64,000 nt of DNA from positions 2,542,001-2,606,000 of the forward strand of contig NC_020514.1 in the NCBI RefSeq assembly GCF_000347635.1. Reading direction: 5' to 3'. The stretch is from Paraglaciecola psychrophila 170 (lineage in GTDB: Bacteria > Pseudomonadota > Gammaproteobacteria > Enterobacterales > Alteromonadaceae). How positions within the stretch are numbered: position 1 is the first letter of the stretch; the number at the start of each line of letters is the position of its first letter. Shown here one piece after another: positions 28,787-37,746 of the stretch. The notes beneath the pieces are model-generated. The model searched no databases, was not told the DNA's origin, and worked only from the letters and a program-made list of their open reading frames with translations. Made by a program: the position numbers and the translations under genes.

Positions 28787-28803
28787 TTGGCACTGTTACT
28801 GCA
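28787..28803 (+). promoter_or_regulatory. Candidate sigma-54 (-24/-12) promoter of the nitrate transport operon
   Basis: TTGGCACTGTTACTGCA matches the -24/-12 consensus: TGGCAC, then GC exactly 10 bases after the GG. It agrees with the NtrC-like dyad upstream and the nitrogen role of the operon. Transcription would start near 28814, giving a leader of about 195 nt. Confidence 0.65.
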
Positions 28804-28899
28804 GCACAAAGCATGAATGAGCGACTTCTTATAACAAGAATAATTGTCCTCAATAATTAGAAGACGTTAAGCGTCCTCACGCGTTAAACAAATAATTGT

Positions 28900-28940
28900 A
28901 ATTATGCGATGTAGCGTTGTTACAAATAGGCAATGCAGCC
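28900..28940 (+). promoter_or_regulatory. Candidate ANTAR RNA target: two hexaloop hairpins
   Basis: Hairpin 1 (28900-28921): stem AATTATGC / GCGTTGTT with G-U pairs and one mismatch, loop GATGTA. Hairpin 2 (28929-28940): stem GGC / GCC, loop AATGCA. The linker is 7 nt. ANTAR targets have two hexaloops with A at position 1 and G at position 4. Both loops have G4, but only the second has A1. The 3' arm of hairpin 2 shares bases 28939-28940 with the terminator stem, so the two structures exclude each other, as expected for antitermination. Confidence 0.55.
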
Positions 28941-28984
28941 CGCAAAGACTTTCCGTGTCCTGGAGTCTTTGCGGGTTTTTTTTT
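28939..28984 (+). terminator. Leader terminator controlled by NasT (attenuator)
   Basis: A 12-bp perfect stem (CCCGCAAAGACT / AGTCTTTGCGGG) with a 13-base loop, followed by nine T. It lies 24 bases before the nrtA start, within the operon leader, so it must be bypassed for expression. Confidence 0.9.
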
Positions 28985-29008
28985 GGCTAATAAAAATCGG
29001 AGTAGAAA

Positions 29009-30412
29009 ATGACCAATCTAAAGTTATTAAGTTCGTTAAAACTAGTTGTTAAATCACTCCGAGTAGGGGTGATGTCAACGCTTTTAACAGGTTCAGTTAT
29101 CGCAACAGGCTTATCAGCACAAGAGTTGGGATGGCCAGAGAAAGAAGAATTAAAATTTGGATTCATTAAATTAACAGATATGGCACCCCTTGCGGTAGCT
29201 TATGAAAAAGGGTATTTCGAGGAAGAAGGCCTTTATGTAACGCTTGAAGCACAAGCCAACTGGAAGGTATTACTTGACCGAGTGATCGATGGGCAGCTCG
29301 ATGGTGCGCATATGTTAGCGGGACAACCTTTAGGTGCAACAATTGGGTATGGCACTAAAGCAGATATAATCACGGCATTTAGCATGGACTTAAACGGTAA
29401 TGCCATCACAGTTTCCAATGATATTTGGAAAGAGATGAAAAAGCATGTTTCACACGAAAATGGGAAACCAGTTCACCCCATCTCAGCGGTTTCTTTGAAG
29501 CCAGTAGTTGATGATTTCAGAAGTAAAGGTAAACCGTTTAAAATGGGCATGGTATTCCCCGTTTCTACGCATAACTACGAATTACGTTATTGGTTAGCTG
29601 CTGGAGGTATTCACCCTGGATATTATGCACCGCATAAAGGGGATACTAGTGGTCAAATAGATGCTGAGGCCTTGTTATCTGTCACGCCTCCACCACAAAT
29701 GCCCTCTACCATGGAAGCAGGCACTATCCATGGTTATTGCGTAGGTGAGCCTTGGAACCAACAAGCTGTATTTAAAGGCATTGGTGTGCCAGTTGTCACC
29801 GATTATGAAATTTGGAAAAATAATCCAGAAAAAGTATTTGGTGTCAGCAAGGGTTGGGCTGAAGAAAATCCTAATACGCATATACGTGTGGTTAAAGCGA
29901 TGATCAGAGCAGCCATGTGGTTAGACGAAAATAACAATGCTAACCGTCCAGAAGCAGTGAAAATTCTTTCTAAAAGTCAATATGTCGGTGCTGATTACGA
30001 AGTTATCGCAAACAGTATGACAGGCACATTTGAATACGAAAAAGGCGATAAGCGTGACGTGCCTGACTTTAATGTGTTTTTTCGTTATAACGCGACGTAT
30101 CCTTTTTATAGCGATGCCATTTGGTACTTGACGCAAATGCGTCGTTGGGGACAAATTTCGGAGCCTAAAGCTGACTCTTGGTATAAGGATATTGCTAAGC
30201 AAGTTTATCGCCCTGATATATATGCTCAAGCTGCTAAGGCTCTAATAGCTGAAGGCAAAGCCAAGGCAGTCGATTTCCCTGAGTTTGCAACAGAAACAGG
30301 TTTTAAGCCTGCTCAGACACACTTTATTGACAATATTGTGTATGACGGAAGTACACCTAATGCTTATTTAGAGAAATTTGCTATCGGTCTTAAAAATGAC
30401 AGCAAAATTTAA
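29009..30412 (+). CDS. nrtA: NrtA-type nitrate ABC transporter substrate-binding protein
   Basis: A 467-residue binding protein of the NrtA/CmpA family. It has an N-terminal hydrophobic Sec signal ending near GLSAQE, then [74 protein letters not shown] and a C-terminal YRPDIYAQA. It captures nitrate (or nitrite) in the periplasm for the NrtB/NrtD importer. GGAG-type site AATCGGAGTAGAAA precedes the ATG. It is the first gene of the operon after an attenuator, and an intercistronic hairpin follows it. Confidence 0.92.
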   Translation: MTNLKLLSSLKLVVKSLRVGVMSTLLTGSVIATGLSAQELGWPEKEELKFGFIKLTDMAPLAVAYEKGYFEEEGLYVTLEAQANWKVLLDRVIDGQLDGAHMLAGQPLGATIGYGTKADIITAFSMDLNGNAITVSNDIWKEMKKHVSHENGKPVHPISAVSLKPVVDDFRSKGKPFKMGMVFPVSTHNYELRYWLAAGGIHPGYYAPHKGDTSGQIDAEALLSVTPPPQMPSTMEAGTIHGYCVGEPWNQQAVFKGIGVPVVTDYEIWKNNPEKVFGVSKGWAEENPNTHIRVVKAMIRAAMWLDENNNANRPEAVKILSKSQYVGADYEVIANSMTGTFEYEKGDKRDVPDFNVFFRYNATYPFYSDAIWYLTQMRRWGQISEPKADSWYKDIAKQVYRPDIYAQAAKALIAEGKAKAVDFPEFATETGFKPAQTHFIDNIVYDGSTPNAYLEKFAIGLKNDSKI

Positions 30413-30426
30413 CTAGCGATGTGAGC

Positions 30427-30447
30427 TGATGGGGGCATGCCCCATCA
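30427..30447 (+). promoter_or_regulatory. Intercistronic hairpin between nrtA and nrtB
   Basis: A perfect 8-bp stem TGATGGGG / CCCCATCA with a 5-base loop, 14 bases after the nrtA stop and 17 before the nrtB start. No T tract follows. Similar hairpins after binding-protein genes stabilise the upstream mRNA and lower permease expression; that role here is inferred. Confidence 0.6.
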
Positions 30448-30464
30448 AGCATGGAGTGTTTCAA

Positions 30465-31454
30465 ATGAGTAAACAGCAAGCAGTTCCTATGATTTTTAAT
30501 CAAGTTAGACAAATTAATTGGCCATCTCTTAATCAATTTTTAACTGCCACAGCACTGCCCATTGTCGGAATTGTGATATTCCTAGGGTTATGGAGTTTGA
30601 TGGCAAAGAATATTGATACTTCGTTGGGCAAGTTCCCTGGTCCTGCGTCAGTATGGCAGCAGACTATTGTTTTAGTTGATGAACATAATGCGCAGATGGA
30701 CAAAGCCGATAAGTTTTACGAGCGTCAAGAACAACGTAACGCCGCACGTTTGGCTAAAGACCCAAGCTATGCGTCTAAGATTAGAGGTTTTACCGGTGCG
30801 CCCACCTTCTTTGAGCAAATTTGGACGAGTCTATACACCGTGATGGTGGGTTTTATTGTTGCTTCATTGTTGGCCATTCCGATAGGCATTTTGTGTGGGT
30901 TAAGTAAAAATGCTTATACGGCTATTAACCCATTGATTCAATTATTTAAACCGGTATCACCTTTAGCATGGTTACCCTTGGTCACTATGGTGGTAAGTGC
31001 TGTGTATGTCAGCTCTGATCCGATGTTTTCAAAATCGTTTATTACCTCCGCAGTAACCGTTGCACTGTGCTGCTTGTGGCCCACTTTAATCAATACTGCT
31101 GTTGGTGTATCGAGTATCGACAAAGATCTAATTAATGTAAGTAAAGTGCTGCGACTAAATGGCTTATCACATGTGACTAAGATTGTATTACCTTCATCGA
31201 TTCCTGCCATTTTTACCGGTTTACGTTTATCCCTTGGGATTGGCTGGATGGTTCTGATTGCTGCAGAAATGCTCGCCCAGAATCCTGGTTTAGGTAAGTT
31301 TGTGTGGGATGAATTTCAAAATGGCAGCTCAGAGTCATTAGCCCGTATTATGGTGGCAGTATTAACAATTGGTGTGATTGGTTTTGCGTTAGACAGAATA
31401 ATGTTAGCGCTGCAGAGAACATTTAGTTGGGACAAGAGTGCGGTATTGCGTTAA
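30465..31454 (+). CDS. nrtB: NrtB-type nitrate ABC transporter permease
   Basis: A 329-residue inner-membrane permease of the BPD type. A first membrane segment (LPIVGIVIFLGLWSLMA) is followed by a soluble insertion with many charged residues (about 70-110), then the transport domain with GFIVASLLAIPIGILCGLS and the EAA-like loop LRLNGLSHVTKIVLPSSIPAIFTG. The start at 30465 (MSKQQAV) has GGAG 10 bases upstream. The longer in-frame ATG at 30429 lies inside the intercistronic hairpin and is unlikely. It works with NrtA and the ATPase at 31528. Confidence 0.9.
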   Translation: MSKQQAVPMIFNQVRQINWPSLNQFLTATALPIVGIVIFLGLWSLMAKNIDTSLGKFPGPASVWQQTIVLVDEHNAQMDKADKFYERQEQRNAARLAKDPSYASKIRGFTGAPTFFEQIWTSLYTVMVGFIVASLLAIPIGILCGLSKNAYTAINPLIQLFKPVSPLAWLPLVTMVVSAVYVSSDPMFSKSFITSAVTVALCCLWPTLINTAVGVSSIDKDLINVSKVLRLNGLSHVTKIVLPSSIPAIFTGLRLSLGIGWMVLIAAEMLAQNPGLGKFVWDEFQNGSSESLARIMVAVLTIGVIGFALDRIMLALQRTFSWDKSAVLR

Positions 31455-31527
31455 GCCTTTTATTAAGACGTATAGTCACCAAAAATTTTGACTGGTAGTA
31501 ACCAAAAGTATATTCGAGGATAAAGTA

Positions 31528-32385
31528 ATGAGTCACAAACATCATTTAGAGTTGACACAAGTTGGAATGGATTTCCCCACTGCTAAGGGACAATTTAATG
31601 CTTTGCAAGACGTTAACCTGCGTATTAATAAAGGTGAGTTTATTTCATTAATTGGTCACTCTGGCTGCGGTAAGTCGACCGTTTTAAATATTGTAGCAGG
31701 CTTATATCAAGCGACTAAAGGTGGCGTTATCTTGGATAACCGAGAAGTAAATGAGCCTGGACCAGAACGCGCAGTGGTATTTCAAAACCATTCATTATTA
31801 CCTTGGTTGAGCGCTTATAAGAACGTTGAACTAGCGGTTAAACAAACCCCTAATGGTCGTTCAAAAAAAGAAATCAAAGAGTGGGTTGAACATAATCTAG
31901 AACTGGTTCATATGAGTCACGCCGCTGACAAGTTACCAGCTGAAATTTCTGGGGGCATGAAACAACGTGTTGGTATCGCGCGCGCTTTGGCAATGGAGCC
32001 AAAGGTATTGTTGATGGATGAGCCTTTTGGTGCACTTGACGCATTAACTCGTGCACATCTACAGGACTCAGTTATGGAAATTCATGCACAATTAGGTAAT
32101 ACCGTTATTATGATCACCCATGATGTGGATGAAGCCGTGTTACTTTCAGACAGAATTGTGATGATGACCAATGGCCCTGCGGCCACTATTGGCGAGATTT
32201 TACCTATTGAATTAGACCGACCCAGAAATCGTATCGAATTAGCTGACAACCAAGAATACAATCACTATCGTCACGAAGTACTAAAGTTCTTATATGAAAA
32301 ACAGCGCAAAGTAGAATCTGTTGACGAACACCGTAAAAAACAATCCAAACGCAAGAGTGGGGCAACTCGCAGCAATGTGGCTTAG
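31528..32385 (+). CDS. nrtD: Nitrate ABC transporter ATP-binding protein (NrtD type)
   Basis: A 285-residue ABC ATPase with Walker A GHSGCGKST, Q-loop VFQNHSLLPWL, signature ISGGMKQRVGIARAL, Walker B VLLMDEPFGALDAL and switch His in MITHDVDEA. It matches the NrtC/NrtD/SsuB group and lacks the NrtA-like C-terminal domain of cyanobacterial NrtC, so one ATPase presumably forms a homodimer. The tail is very basic (KKQSKRKSGATRSN). An AGGATAAAGTA site precedes the ATG. Third gene of the operon. Confidence 0.9.
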   Translation: MSHKHHLELTQVGMDFPTAKGQFNALQDVNLRINKGEFISLIGHSGCGKSTVLNIVAGLYQATKGGVILDNREVNEPGPERAVVFQNHSLLPWLSAYKNVELAVKQTPNGRSKKEIKEWVEHNLELVHMSHAADKLPAEISGGMKQRVGIARALAMEPKVLLMDEPFGALDALTRAHLQDSVMEIHAQLGNTVIMITHDVDEAVLLSDRIVMMTNGPAATIGEILPIELDRPRNRIELADNQEYNHYRHEVLKFLYEKQRKVESVDEHRKKQSKRKSGATRSNVA

Positions 32386-32486
32386 TCACAGTATTACCCC
32401 ATAACTTTTATTCAATAAAATTAGATAACTGCTAACAGAAAACCCTGTGAGAAGGTATATCTGTCCTTAAAACTAGAGAGAAAACA

Positions 32487-33713
32487 ATGAAAACAACCAT
32501 TAAAAAAATGAACAAACATGCCATCAACATAGCTCTAGTAATAGCACTTGTTGGCTCTGTTAATAGTCAAATGGTATACGCACAAGGATTTATTGAAGCC
32601 CTTACCTCAGGTAAGGGCAGCGTTGATTTAAACTTGCGTTACGAAAGTGTTGACCAAGATAATGCCCTTGCAGATGCCAGTGCGCTGACATTACGTACAT
32701 TATTGGCTTATGACACTGGCAGCTATAAAGGATTCTCGGCTAAAGTTGAAATGGAAGACACCCGCATTGTGTTAGGCCAAGGTGATTATACCGTTGGACC
32801 AAGTGGCTATAACCTTGGTCTATATTCGGTTATTGCAGATCCTGAGCATACTGAATTGGATCAGGGTTACATTCAGTATAAAAATGCTGGTTTTAGTGCA
32901 AATTTAGGTCGCCAAGTGATCACTATGGACGGACATCGATTTGTTGGTCATGTTGGCTGGCGTCAAGATAGACAAACCTTTGATGCGTTATCTGCAAAAT
33001 ATACCGCTGTAAAAGACTTGACGTTGCAATACGCTTATATTACTCAGAGAAACCGTATATTTGCTCAAGATGCTGATTTAGATTCAAAAGATCATTTAAT
33101 CAATGCGTCTTACAAAACATCAGTGGGTACATTGACAGGTTATGGTTATTTACTTGAAGTTGATAATAATACCGATAATGCTTTAGATACTTTTGGTATT
33201 AGCTTTGCTGGTAGTACTAAAGCGGGTGATTCTAAGATCTTGTATCGCGCCGAATACGCCAGCCAGACCAGTGAGTCAGCGGTGGCGGACTTTGATGTTA
33301 ATTATTTAAACCTTGAAGCCGGGGTCGTCTTTAGTGGTATGACTGCTAAAGTTGGCTACGAAGTGTTGGGTTCAGATAATGGTGCCTTTGGATTTTCTAC
33401 CCCTCTTGCCACTTTACATAAATTTAACGGTTGGTCTGATCAGTTTTTGGGCACCCCTTCACAAGGATTAGTCGATACTAGCTTTATGTTAACAGGCAAA
33501 ATATTGGGTGGCGGATGGACAGCTGTTTATCATAAATTTAACGCTGATGAGGCCAGCGAAAGCGTTGATGATTTAGGCAGTGAATTTAACTTATCATATG
33601 TCAAAAAATACGCTAAATATTACACCGCAGGTATCAAATATGCGGCATATTCTGCTGGGGATATTAAAGTAGACACTGATAAAGTTTGGATATGGGTTGG
33701 CGCTAAGTTTTAA
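32487..33713 (+). CDS. Outer-membrane beta-barrel porin of the nitrate operon
   Basis: A 408-residue protein with a Sec signal (IALVIALVGSVNSQMVYAQ) and alternating aromatic/hydrophobic strands throughout, ending in a C-terminal phenylalanine (WIWVGAKF), as BAM substrates do. It resembles porin/alginate-export type barrels of Alteromonadales (VDLNLRYESVDQDN start, GRQVITMDGHRFVGHVGWRQDRQTFD loop). Position directly after nrtABD and before a strong terminator suggests it admits nitrate through the outer membrane, though no family name states this. GAGAGAAAAC precedes the start. Confidence 0.8.
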   Translation: MKTTIKKMNKHAINIALVIALVGSVNSQMVYAQGFIEALTSGKGSVDLNLRYESVDQDNALADASALTLRTLLAYDTGSYKGFSAKVEMEDTRIVLGQGDYTVGPSGYNLGLYSVIADPEHTELDQGYIQYKNAGFSANLGRQVITMDGHRFVGHVGWRQDRQTFDALSAKYTAVKDLTLQYAYITQRNRIFAQDADLDSKDHLINASYKTSVGTLTGYGYLLEVDNNTDNALDTFGISFAGSTKAGDSKILYRAEYASQTSESAVADFDVNYLNLEAGVVFSGMTAKVGYEVLGSDNGAFGFSTPLATLHKFNGWSDQFLGTPSQGLVDTSFMLTGKILGGGWTAVYHKFNADEASESVDDLGSEFNLSYVKKYAKYYTAGIKYAAYSAGDIKVDTDKVWIWVGAKF

Positions 33714-33730
33714 TGATATGAAATGATGAA

Positions 33731-33772
33731 AAAAGAAGTCAACATTATGAATAATGTTGACTTCTTTTTTAT
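33731..33772 (+). terminator. Strong intrinsic terminator of the nitrate operon
   Basis: An 18-bp perfect inverted repeat (33731-33748 and 33751-33768) with a 2-base spacer and a T run. The A-rich left arm also gives a T run on the other strand, so it can serve the minus-strand DoxX gene too. Confidence 0.92.
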
Positions 33773-33839
33773 AAAATTATCTAAAGTAAGCATACGACCA
33801 ATGGTCAAATTGTTAATTAGATTACAGAACTAATTCAGT

Positions 33840-34256
33840 CTAAATATTTTTGGCTTTTCGATTGTCCAGACTTAGCCAACCTGTGCCCATGCTTGAAACA
33901 ATAAGCAATCCAGCCATGATCCCCATATTTTTAAAGAAGTTTTGAGTTTCATGGGTGCGTTCTAAACTTTCTGCCATGCTCCAAAAATCGTGCATGTAGA
34001 TACTAATAACTAGAGTTAATCCAGCTAAAATTAGAGCGGCGAGCTTGCCTTTAAAACCGATTATAATGGCTAAGCCTAATGTAACTTGGATAACAATGGT
34101 AGCGGGCAATAAAAATGCGGTAGCAGGCACATTGTGAGCAAGCATATAGTCTGTCATTGTCTGATAGCTGGTTATTTTCTGTAATCCCGGCAAAATAAAA
34201 TAGATGCCCATTAACAGTCGACCTAATAACAAACAGATATTTTCAATTACGCGCAT
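33840..34256 (-). CDS. DoxX family membrane protein
   Basis: A 138-residue protein with four predicted membrane helices (ICLLLGRLLMGIYFILPG, VPATAFLLPATIVIQVTLGLAIIIGF, LAALILAGLTLVISIY, IMAGLLIVSSMGTGWL) and the DoxX landmark GLQKITSYQTMTDYM after helix 1. Members are small inner-membrane proteins linked to quinone or thiosulfate redox, but most, including this one, have no known activity. Divergent from the VOC protein gene. Confidence 0.82.
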   Translation of the reverse strand: MRVIENICLLLGRLLMGIYFILPGLQKITSYQTMTDYMLAHNVPATAFLLPATIVIQVTLGLAIIIGFKGKLAALILAGLTLVISIYMHDFWSMAESLERTHETQNFFKNMGIMAGLLIVSSMGTGWLSLDNRKAKNI

Positions 34257-34341
34257 TGGTTATCCTCAAATTTAGTAAATTTTAGTGCATTATTACACTA
34301 ACAACTTGCTAACATGATGCTTTAAACAAGTGGATAATACT

Positions 34342-34695
34342 ATGAGCCAGCACCATAAAATTAATTATATTGAAATTCCAGTAAAAGCCTTGGCTTCAAG
34401 TAAAGCCTTTTTTAATCAGGTGTTTGGTTGGACATTTGTAAGCTACGGTGACGACTATGCTGCTATTTCTGGAGCTGGCATTGCAGGTGGTTTATACGTT
34501 TCTGAACATAGTGTGTCTGCTGATAAAGGCAGTGTGTTAGTTGTGTTATACAGTGATGATTTAGTTAAAAGTCAAGCCGCAATAGAAGCTGCTGGTGGCA
34601 GCATTAAAATTCCTACTTTTGAATTTCCTGGTGGACATAGGTTTCACTTTTGCGATGGAAATGACAATGAATATGCAATGTGGAATGATAAGTAG
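34342..34695 (+). CDS. VOC (glyoxalase/bleomycin resistance) superfamily protein
   Basis: A 117-residue single VOC domain: HKINYIEIPVKALASSKAFFNQVFGWTF at the start, the paired beta-alpha-beta half with GAGIAGGLYVSE, and the closing GHRFHFCDGNDNEYAMWNDK. Such proteins use a metal centre for isomerase, dioxygenase or resistance roles; the substrate is unknown. The start at 34342 (ATG) is preferred over the GTG at 34330. Confidence 0.82.
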   Translation: MSQHHKINYIEIPVKALASSKAFFNQVFGWTFVSYGDDYAAISGAGIAGGLYVSEHSVSADKGSVLVVLYSDDLVKSQAAIEAAGGSIKIPTFEFPGGHRFHFCDGNDNEYAMWNDK

Positions 34696-34745
34696 TTTGC
34701 AGCTACTTATCATTTATTAACCTGAATCTGGAGTTGAAGCATTAC

Positions 34746-35207
34746 TCAGCCAGAAAAACCGCTATCTACTGGCATGTTTTTACCTTCAGCTGCTTTTCGA
34801 GCAAGTTGGTCACAAGCTTCATTTTCAGTGTGACCAGAATGACCCTTTACCCAAAACCAACTGACTTTGTGTTTAGCGACTTGTTCGTCTAGACGTTGCC
34901 ATAAGTCGACATTTTTTACTGGATTTTTGTCTGAAGTACGCCAGCCATTTCTACGCCAATTTTTAATCCATTGGTTAATCCCATTTTTTACGTACTGGCT
35001 GTCCGTGGTTAAGTTAACAGAACACTCTTCAGTTAAAATAGCCAGTGCTTCAATAGTAGCCAGTAGCTCCATTCTGTTGTTGGTGGTATGTTTAAATCCT
35101 TGACTGAGTTCTTTGCGATGTTTGTCAAAAATCATCACCGCACCATAACCACCAGGACCAGGGTTACCTAAGCAGGAGCCATCTGTAAAAATTTCTACTT
35201 GTTTCAT
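34746..35207 (-). CDS. rnhA: Ribonuclease HI
   Basis: A 153-residue RNase H1 of normal length. The acidic active site is visible as Asp in [18 protein letters not shown], Glu in [12 protein letters not shown], Asp in [12 protein letters not shown] and the late Asp/His region ([17 protein letters not shown]). It degrades the RNA strand of RNA-DNA hybrids, removing R-loops and primers. It is divergent from dnaQ, an arrangement conserved in many gammaproteobacteria. Confidence 0.97.
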   Translation of the reverse strand: MKQVEIFTDGSCLGNPGPGGYGAVMIFDKHRKELSQGFKHTTNNRMELLATIEALAILTEECSVNLTTDSQYVKNGINQWIKNWRRNGWRTSDKNPVKNVDLWQRLDEQVAKHKVSWFWVKGHSGHTENEACDQLARKAAEGKNMPVDSGFSG

Positions 35208-35358
35208 ATTTGCCTAATTTTAAGTGTATATCTGGATAAAAATTCAGGAATTTATTGTTAAGCGCAGTATAATGTCCGAGTCGGTTAAAACCACAAAATT
35301 CTATAATTCGATTAATTTTAGAGTTCCATCAATTTTATAGTTCTATAAAGAGTCTGAA

Positions 35359-36066
35359 ATGCGTCAAGTTGTATTAGATACCGAAACCACTGGATTAGAT
35401 CCGAAACAAGGCCACCGTATTATTGAAATAGGCTGTGTGGAAATGATAAATCGTCGTCTGACGGGAAATACCTTCCACGTTTACATCAATCCTCAGCGCC
35501 TAGTCGAGCAAGAAGCGATAGGGGTCCACGGGATCACCAATGAATATCTGACAGACAAGCCTGTCTTTAAGTCGATAGCTAATGAATTTATTGATTTTAT
35601 TAGTGGCGCTCAGCTGGTGATCCACAATGCACCATTTGATATTGGATTTATGGATCATGAATTTAATAGGCTGACAGGTCTGGCAGTCAAAGAGTCTGCC
35701 AAAATGTGTACTGTGCTCGACACACTAGATATGGCAAGACAGATTCATCCGGGGCAAAAGAACAACCTTGATGCATTGTGCAGGCGTTATGGCATCGATA
35801 ACTCACATCGAGAGAAACACGGTGCGTTGTTAGATGCAGAGATTTTGGCTGATGTGTATCTGTTGATGACAGGTGGCCAAACTGACCTTAATTTAAGTGG
35901 TAAGGCTAGCGGTGAAGGTGGCTTGCAAGTAGAAACTATTCGTCGACTGTCTGCTCAAAGAAAACCATTAAAGGTTGTTATGGCAACGGCCGATGAATTA
36001 GAACAGCACGAAATTCGCTTGGATTTAGTGGCTGAAAAAGGTGGCGCCTGTATATGGCGTGAATAG
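35359..36066 (+). CDS. dnaQ: DNA polymerase III epsilon subunit (proofreading exonuclease)
   Basis: A 235-residue DEDDh exonuclease: ExoI motif LDTETTGLDP, ExoII in HNAPFDIGFMDHEF, ExoIII in NSHREKHGALLDAEILADVY with the catalytic His and Asp. The C-terminal tail is the polymerase-alpha-binding part. It provides 3'-5' proofreading in the replicase core. It shares a promoter region with rnhA on the other strand; 24 bases separate it from the TIGR03503 gene downstream. Confidence 0.97.
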   Translation: MRQVVLDTETTGLDPKQGHRIIEIGCVEMINRRLTGNTFHVYINPQRLVEQEAIGVHGITNEYLTDKPVFKSIANEFIDFISGAQLVIHNAPFDIGFMDHEFNRLTGLAVKESAKMCTVLDTLDMARQIHPGQKNNLDALCRRYGIDNSHREKHGALLDAEILADVYLLMTGGQTDLNLSGKASGEGGLQVETIRRLSAQRKPLKVVMATADELEQHEIRLDLVAEKGGACIWRE

Positions 36067-36090
36067 CGACAAATAGTGAGTTGAGTAAAC

Positions 36091-37572
36091 ATGTTAAAAC
36101 AGAATGTATCGGCTCTTGTTTTTTGTCTTATTGCACACGTTAGCTGGTCGGTTCAAGCTACTCCCCAAGGTCAGCAGGACAGTGAATTATCTGCAGTTAG
36201 TCAAAGTTCTGGTTCGCCTCTGACGCAATTAGGTACCGATTATCACAATGGTATCGAGTTACTGCAAAATCGTTTTAGAATCGATTTCGAAGTTGACGAA
36301 ATTACTATGATATTTTTTCGTGACTTCGGCTCTGCTCCCATTGTTTTAGTGCAGCCTGATGGATCCAAAATATTTCAGTCTAGTGCCGATGGTAGCAGTG
36401 TCTTTTGGTTTGATAGCAGTACCTACGACATGATCAGCATTAAAAACCCTATGCCTGGACCATGGCAAGCGGTTGGTCAGATTTCGCCTGAAAGCCGAGT
36501 TATGGTGATCAGTGATTTAGCATTACATGCCGACCCTTTACCTAATATTATATTTTCTGGTGAAATTCTTAAAAAAACGGCCTATTTGACCAATAATGGA
36601 GTGCCCATTGATTACACTGCATTTAGAGATGTGGTTGAACTGACTATTTCATTGGCGAGTACTAATAATCCAAATTTTAATAATTTTGGTGCCAACAAAG
36701 AAATCATCGCGTTTTTTGAAGACAACGGTAAAGGTATGGATGAGTTACCTTTGGACGGGGTATTTACAGGGCAATTTAACCTTGCAATTGCCGATGGCGA
36801 ATGGGTCCCTATTTTTGCTGTATCTACACCTATGTTTACCCGTGAGCAGGTTGATCCTAATATTACGCTGTTGGCCAATCCTATTAAAGTGACGTTTGAG
36901 CTGGATGGTGGGGGCGAGGGTCATCACAAACTTAAAGTGGATGCTCAACGTGAATATGTTGATATGTCGACTTTATTGATCGATGGAAAAGTTCGCTTTC
37001 CAAATGGCGATATACAGAATTTTTCTATTACAGATATGTCATCTGATGTTCGAGAGTATTTAATTGTTAGTTATGAGTATGGCGTATACCGCGTTAAATT
37101 GACTGCCTATGGAAATACCACACAAGGCAGAGAGTTTATTTTGGATGTGCCAGAATATAGCTTCTTAACAGTGGAGCCAGAGCCAGTTGTTGTAGCTGTT
37201 GAACCAAATAGTGTGGACCCATCTCTAGAGGATAATGCCAGCGTGCAGAACGCATTGCCCAAGCAAGAATTACCTTTAGTTGATGAAAAAATGTCAACTT
37301 CAACCCTTGTCTCATTGATTGTGAGTATTAATCTGTTTCTTTTAATTGTGGGTGGCGGGTTAATTTGGTGGCTTACCTTAGAAAAAAAACCTGATTTTAA
37401 ATTTATGAAAAGATCTAAAAATATTGTTGTTGCTAAAGACACTAAAAATTCTCTGAATTTTTTAACAAAAATGTTTAAACGCAAACCCAAAGGGACAACA
37501 GCAGAAAAGAAACCTCAGGCTAAAGATAAATCTGACCCTGGGTTTATGGACATATGCCTCCCTAAAGAATGA
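36091..37572 (+). CDS. TIGR03503 family membrane-anchored protein
   Basis: A 493-residue protein with a Sec signal (ALVFCLIAHVSWSVQA), a large periplasmic part built from Ig/CARDB-like beta domains (IDFEVDEITMIFFRDFGSAPIVLVQPDG; then DNGKGMDELPLDGVFTGQFN; ELDGGGEGHHKLKV), a proline/glutamate linker, one membrane helix (STLVSLIVSINLFLLIVGGGLIWW) near 410-430 and a lysine-rich cytoplasmic tail. It matches the gammaproteobacterial family TIGR03503, function unknown, usually next to dnaQ as here. Periplasmic domain with cytoplasmic C-terminus is inferred. Confidence 0.82.
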   Translation: MLKQNVSALVFCLIAHVSWSVQATPQGQQDSELSAVSQSSGSPLTQLGTDYHNGIELLQNRFRIDFEVDEITMIFFRDFGSAPIVLVQPDGSKIFQSSADGSSVFWFDSSTYDMISIKNPMPGPWQAVGQISPESRVMVISDLALHADPLPNIIFSGEILKKTAYLTNNGVPIDYTAFRDVVELTISLASTNNPNFNNFGANKEIIAFFEDNGKGMDELPLDGVFTGQFNLAIADGEWVPIFAVSTPMFTREQVDPNITLLANPIKVTFELDGGGEGHHKLKVDAQREYVDMSTLLIDGKVRFPNGDIQNFSITDMSSDVREYLIVSYEYGVYRVKLTAYGNTTQGREFILDVPEYSFLTVEPEPVVVAVEPNSVDPSLEDNASVQNALPKQELPLVDEKMSTSTLVSLIVSINLFLLIVGGGLIWWLTLEKKPDFKFMKRSKNIVVAKDTKNSLNFLTKMFKRKPKGTTAEKKPQAKDKSDPGFMDICLPKE

Positions 37573-37650
37573 TTATTGTCCGCTTAATCAACAAATTGTT
37601 TAATACTACAGCAATCAATGCTTTTAACTGAATATCCTACAAAAAAGCTA

Positions 37651-37679
37651 TTGACTAGTATGGGGTGAACCCGTATTAT
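37651..37679 (+). promoter_or_regulatory. Sigma-70 promoter of tRNA-Asp
   Basis: -35 TTGACT (37651-37656) and -10 TATTAT (37674-37679) with 17-base spacing, followed by a GC-rich discriminator (CTGCGCCGCGG) typical of stringently controlled stable-RNA promoters. It starts about 60-70 bp upstream of the tRNA. Confidence 0.75.
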
Positions 37680-37746
37680 CTGCGCCGCGGTTGGGAAGGG
37701 AGTTAAATAAATTCTTACTTAACCGTTTGATAACATTGAAAATTAT

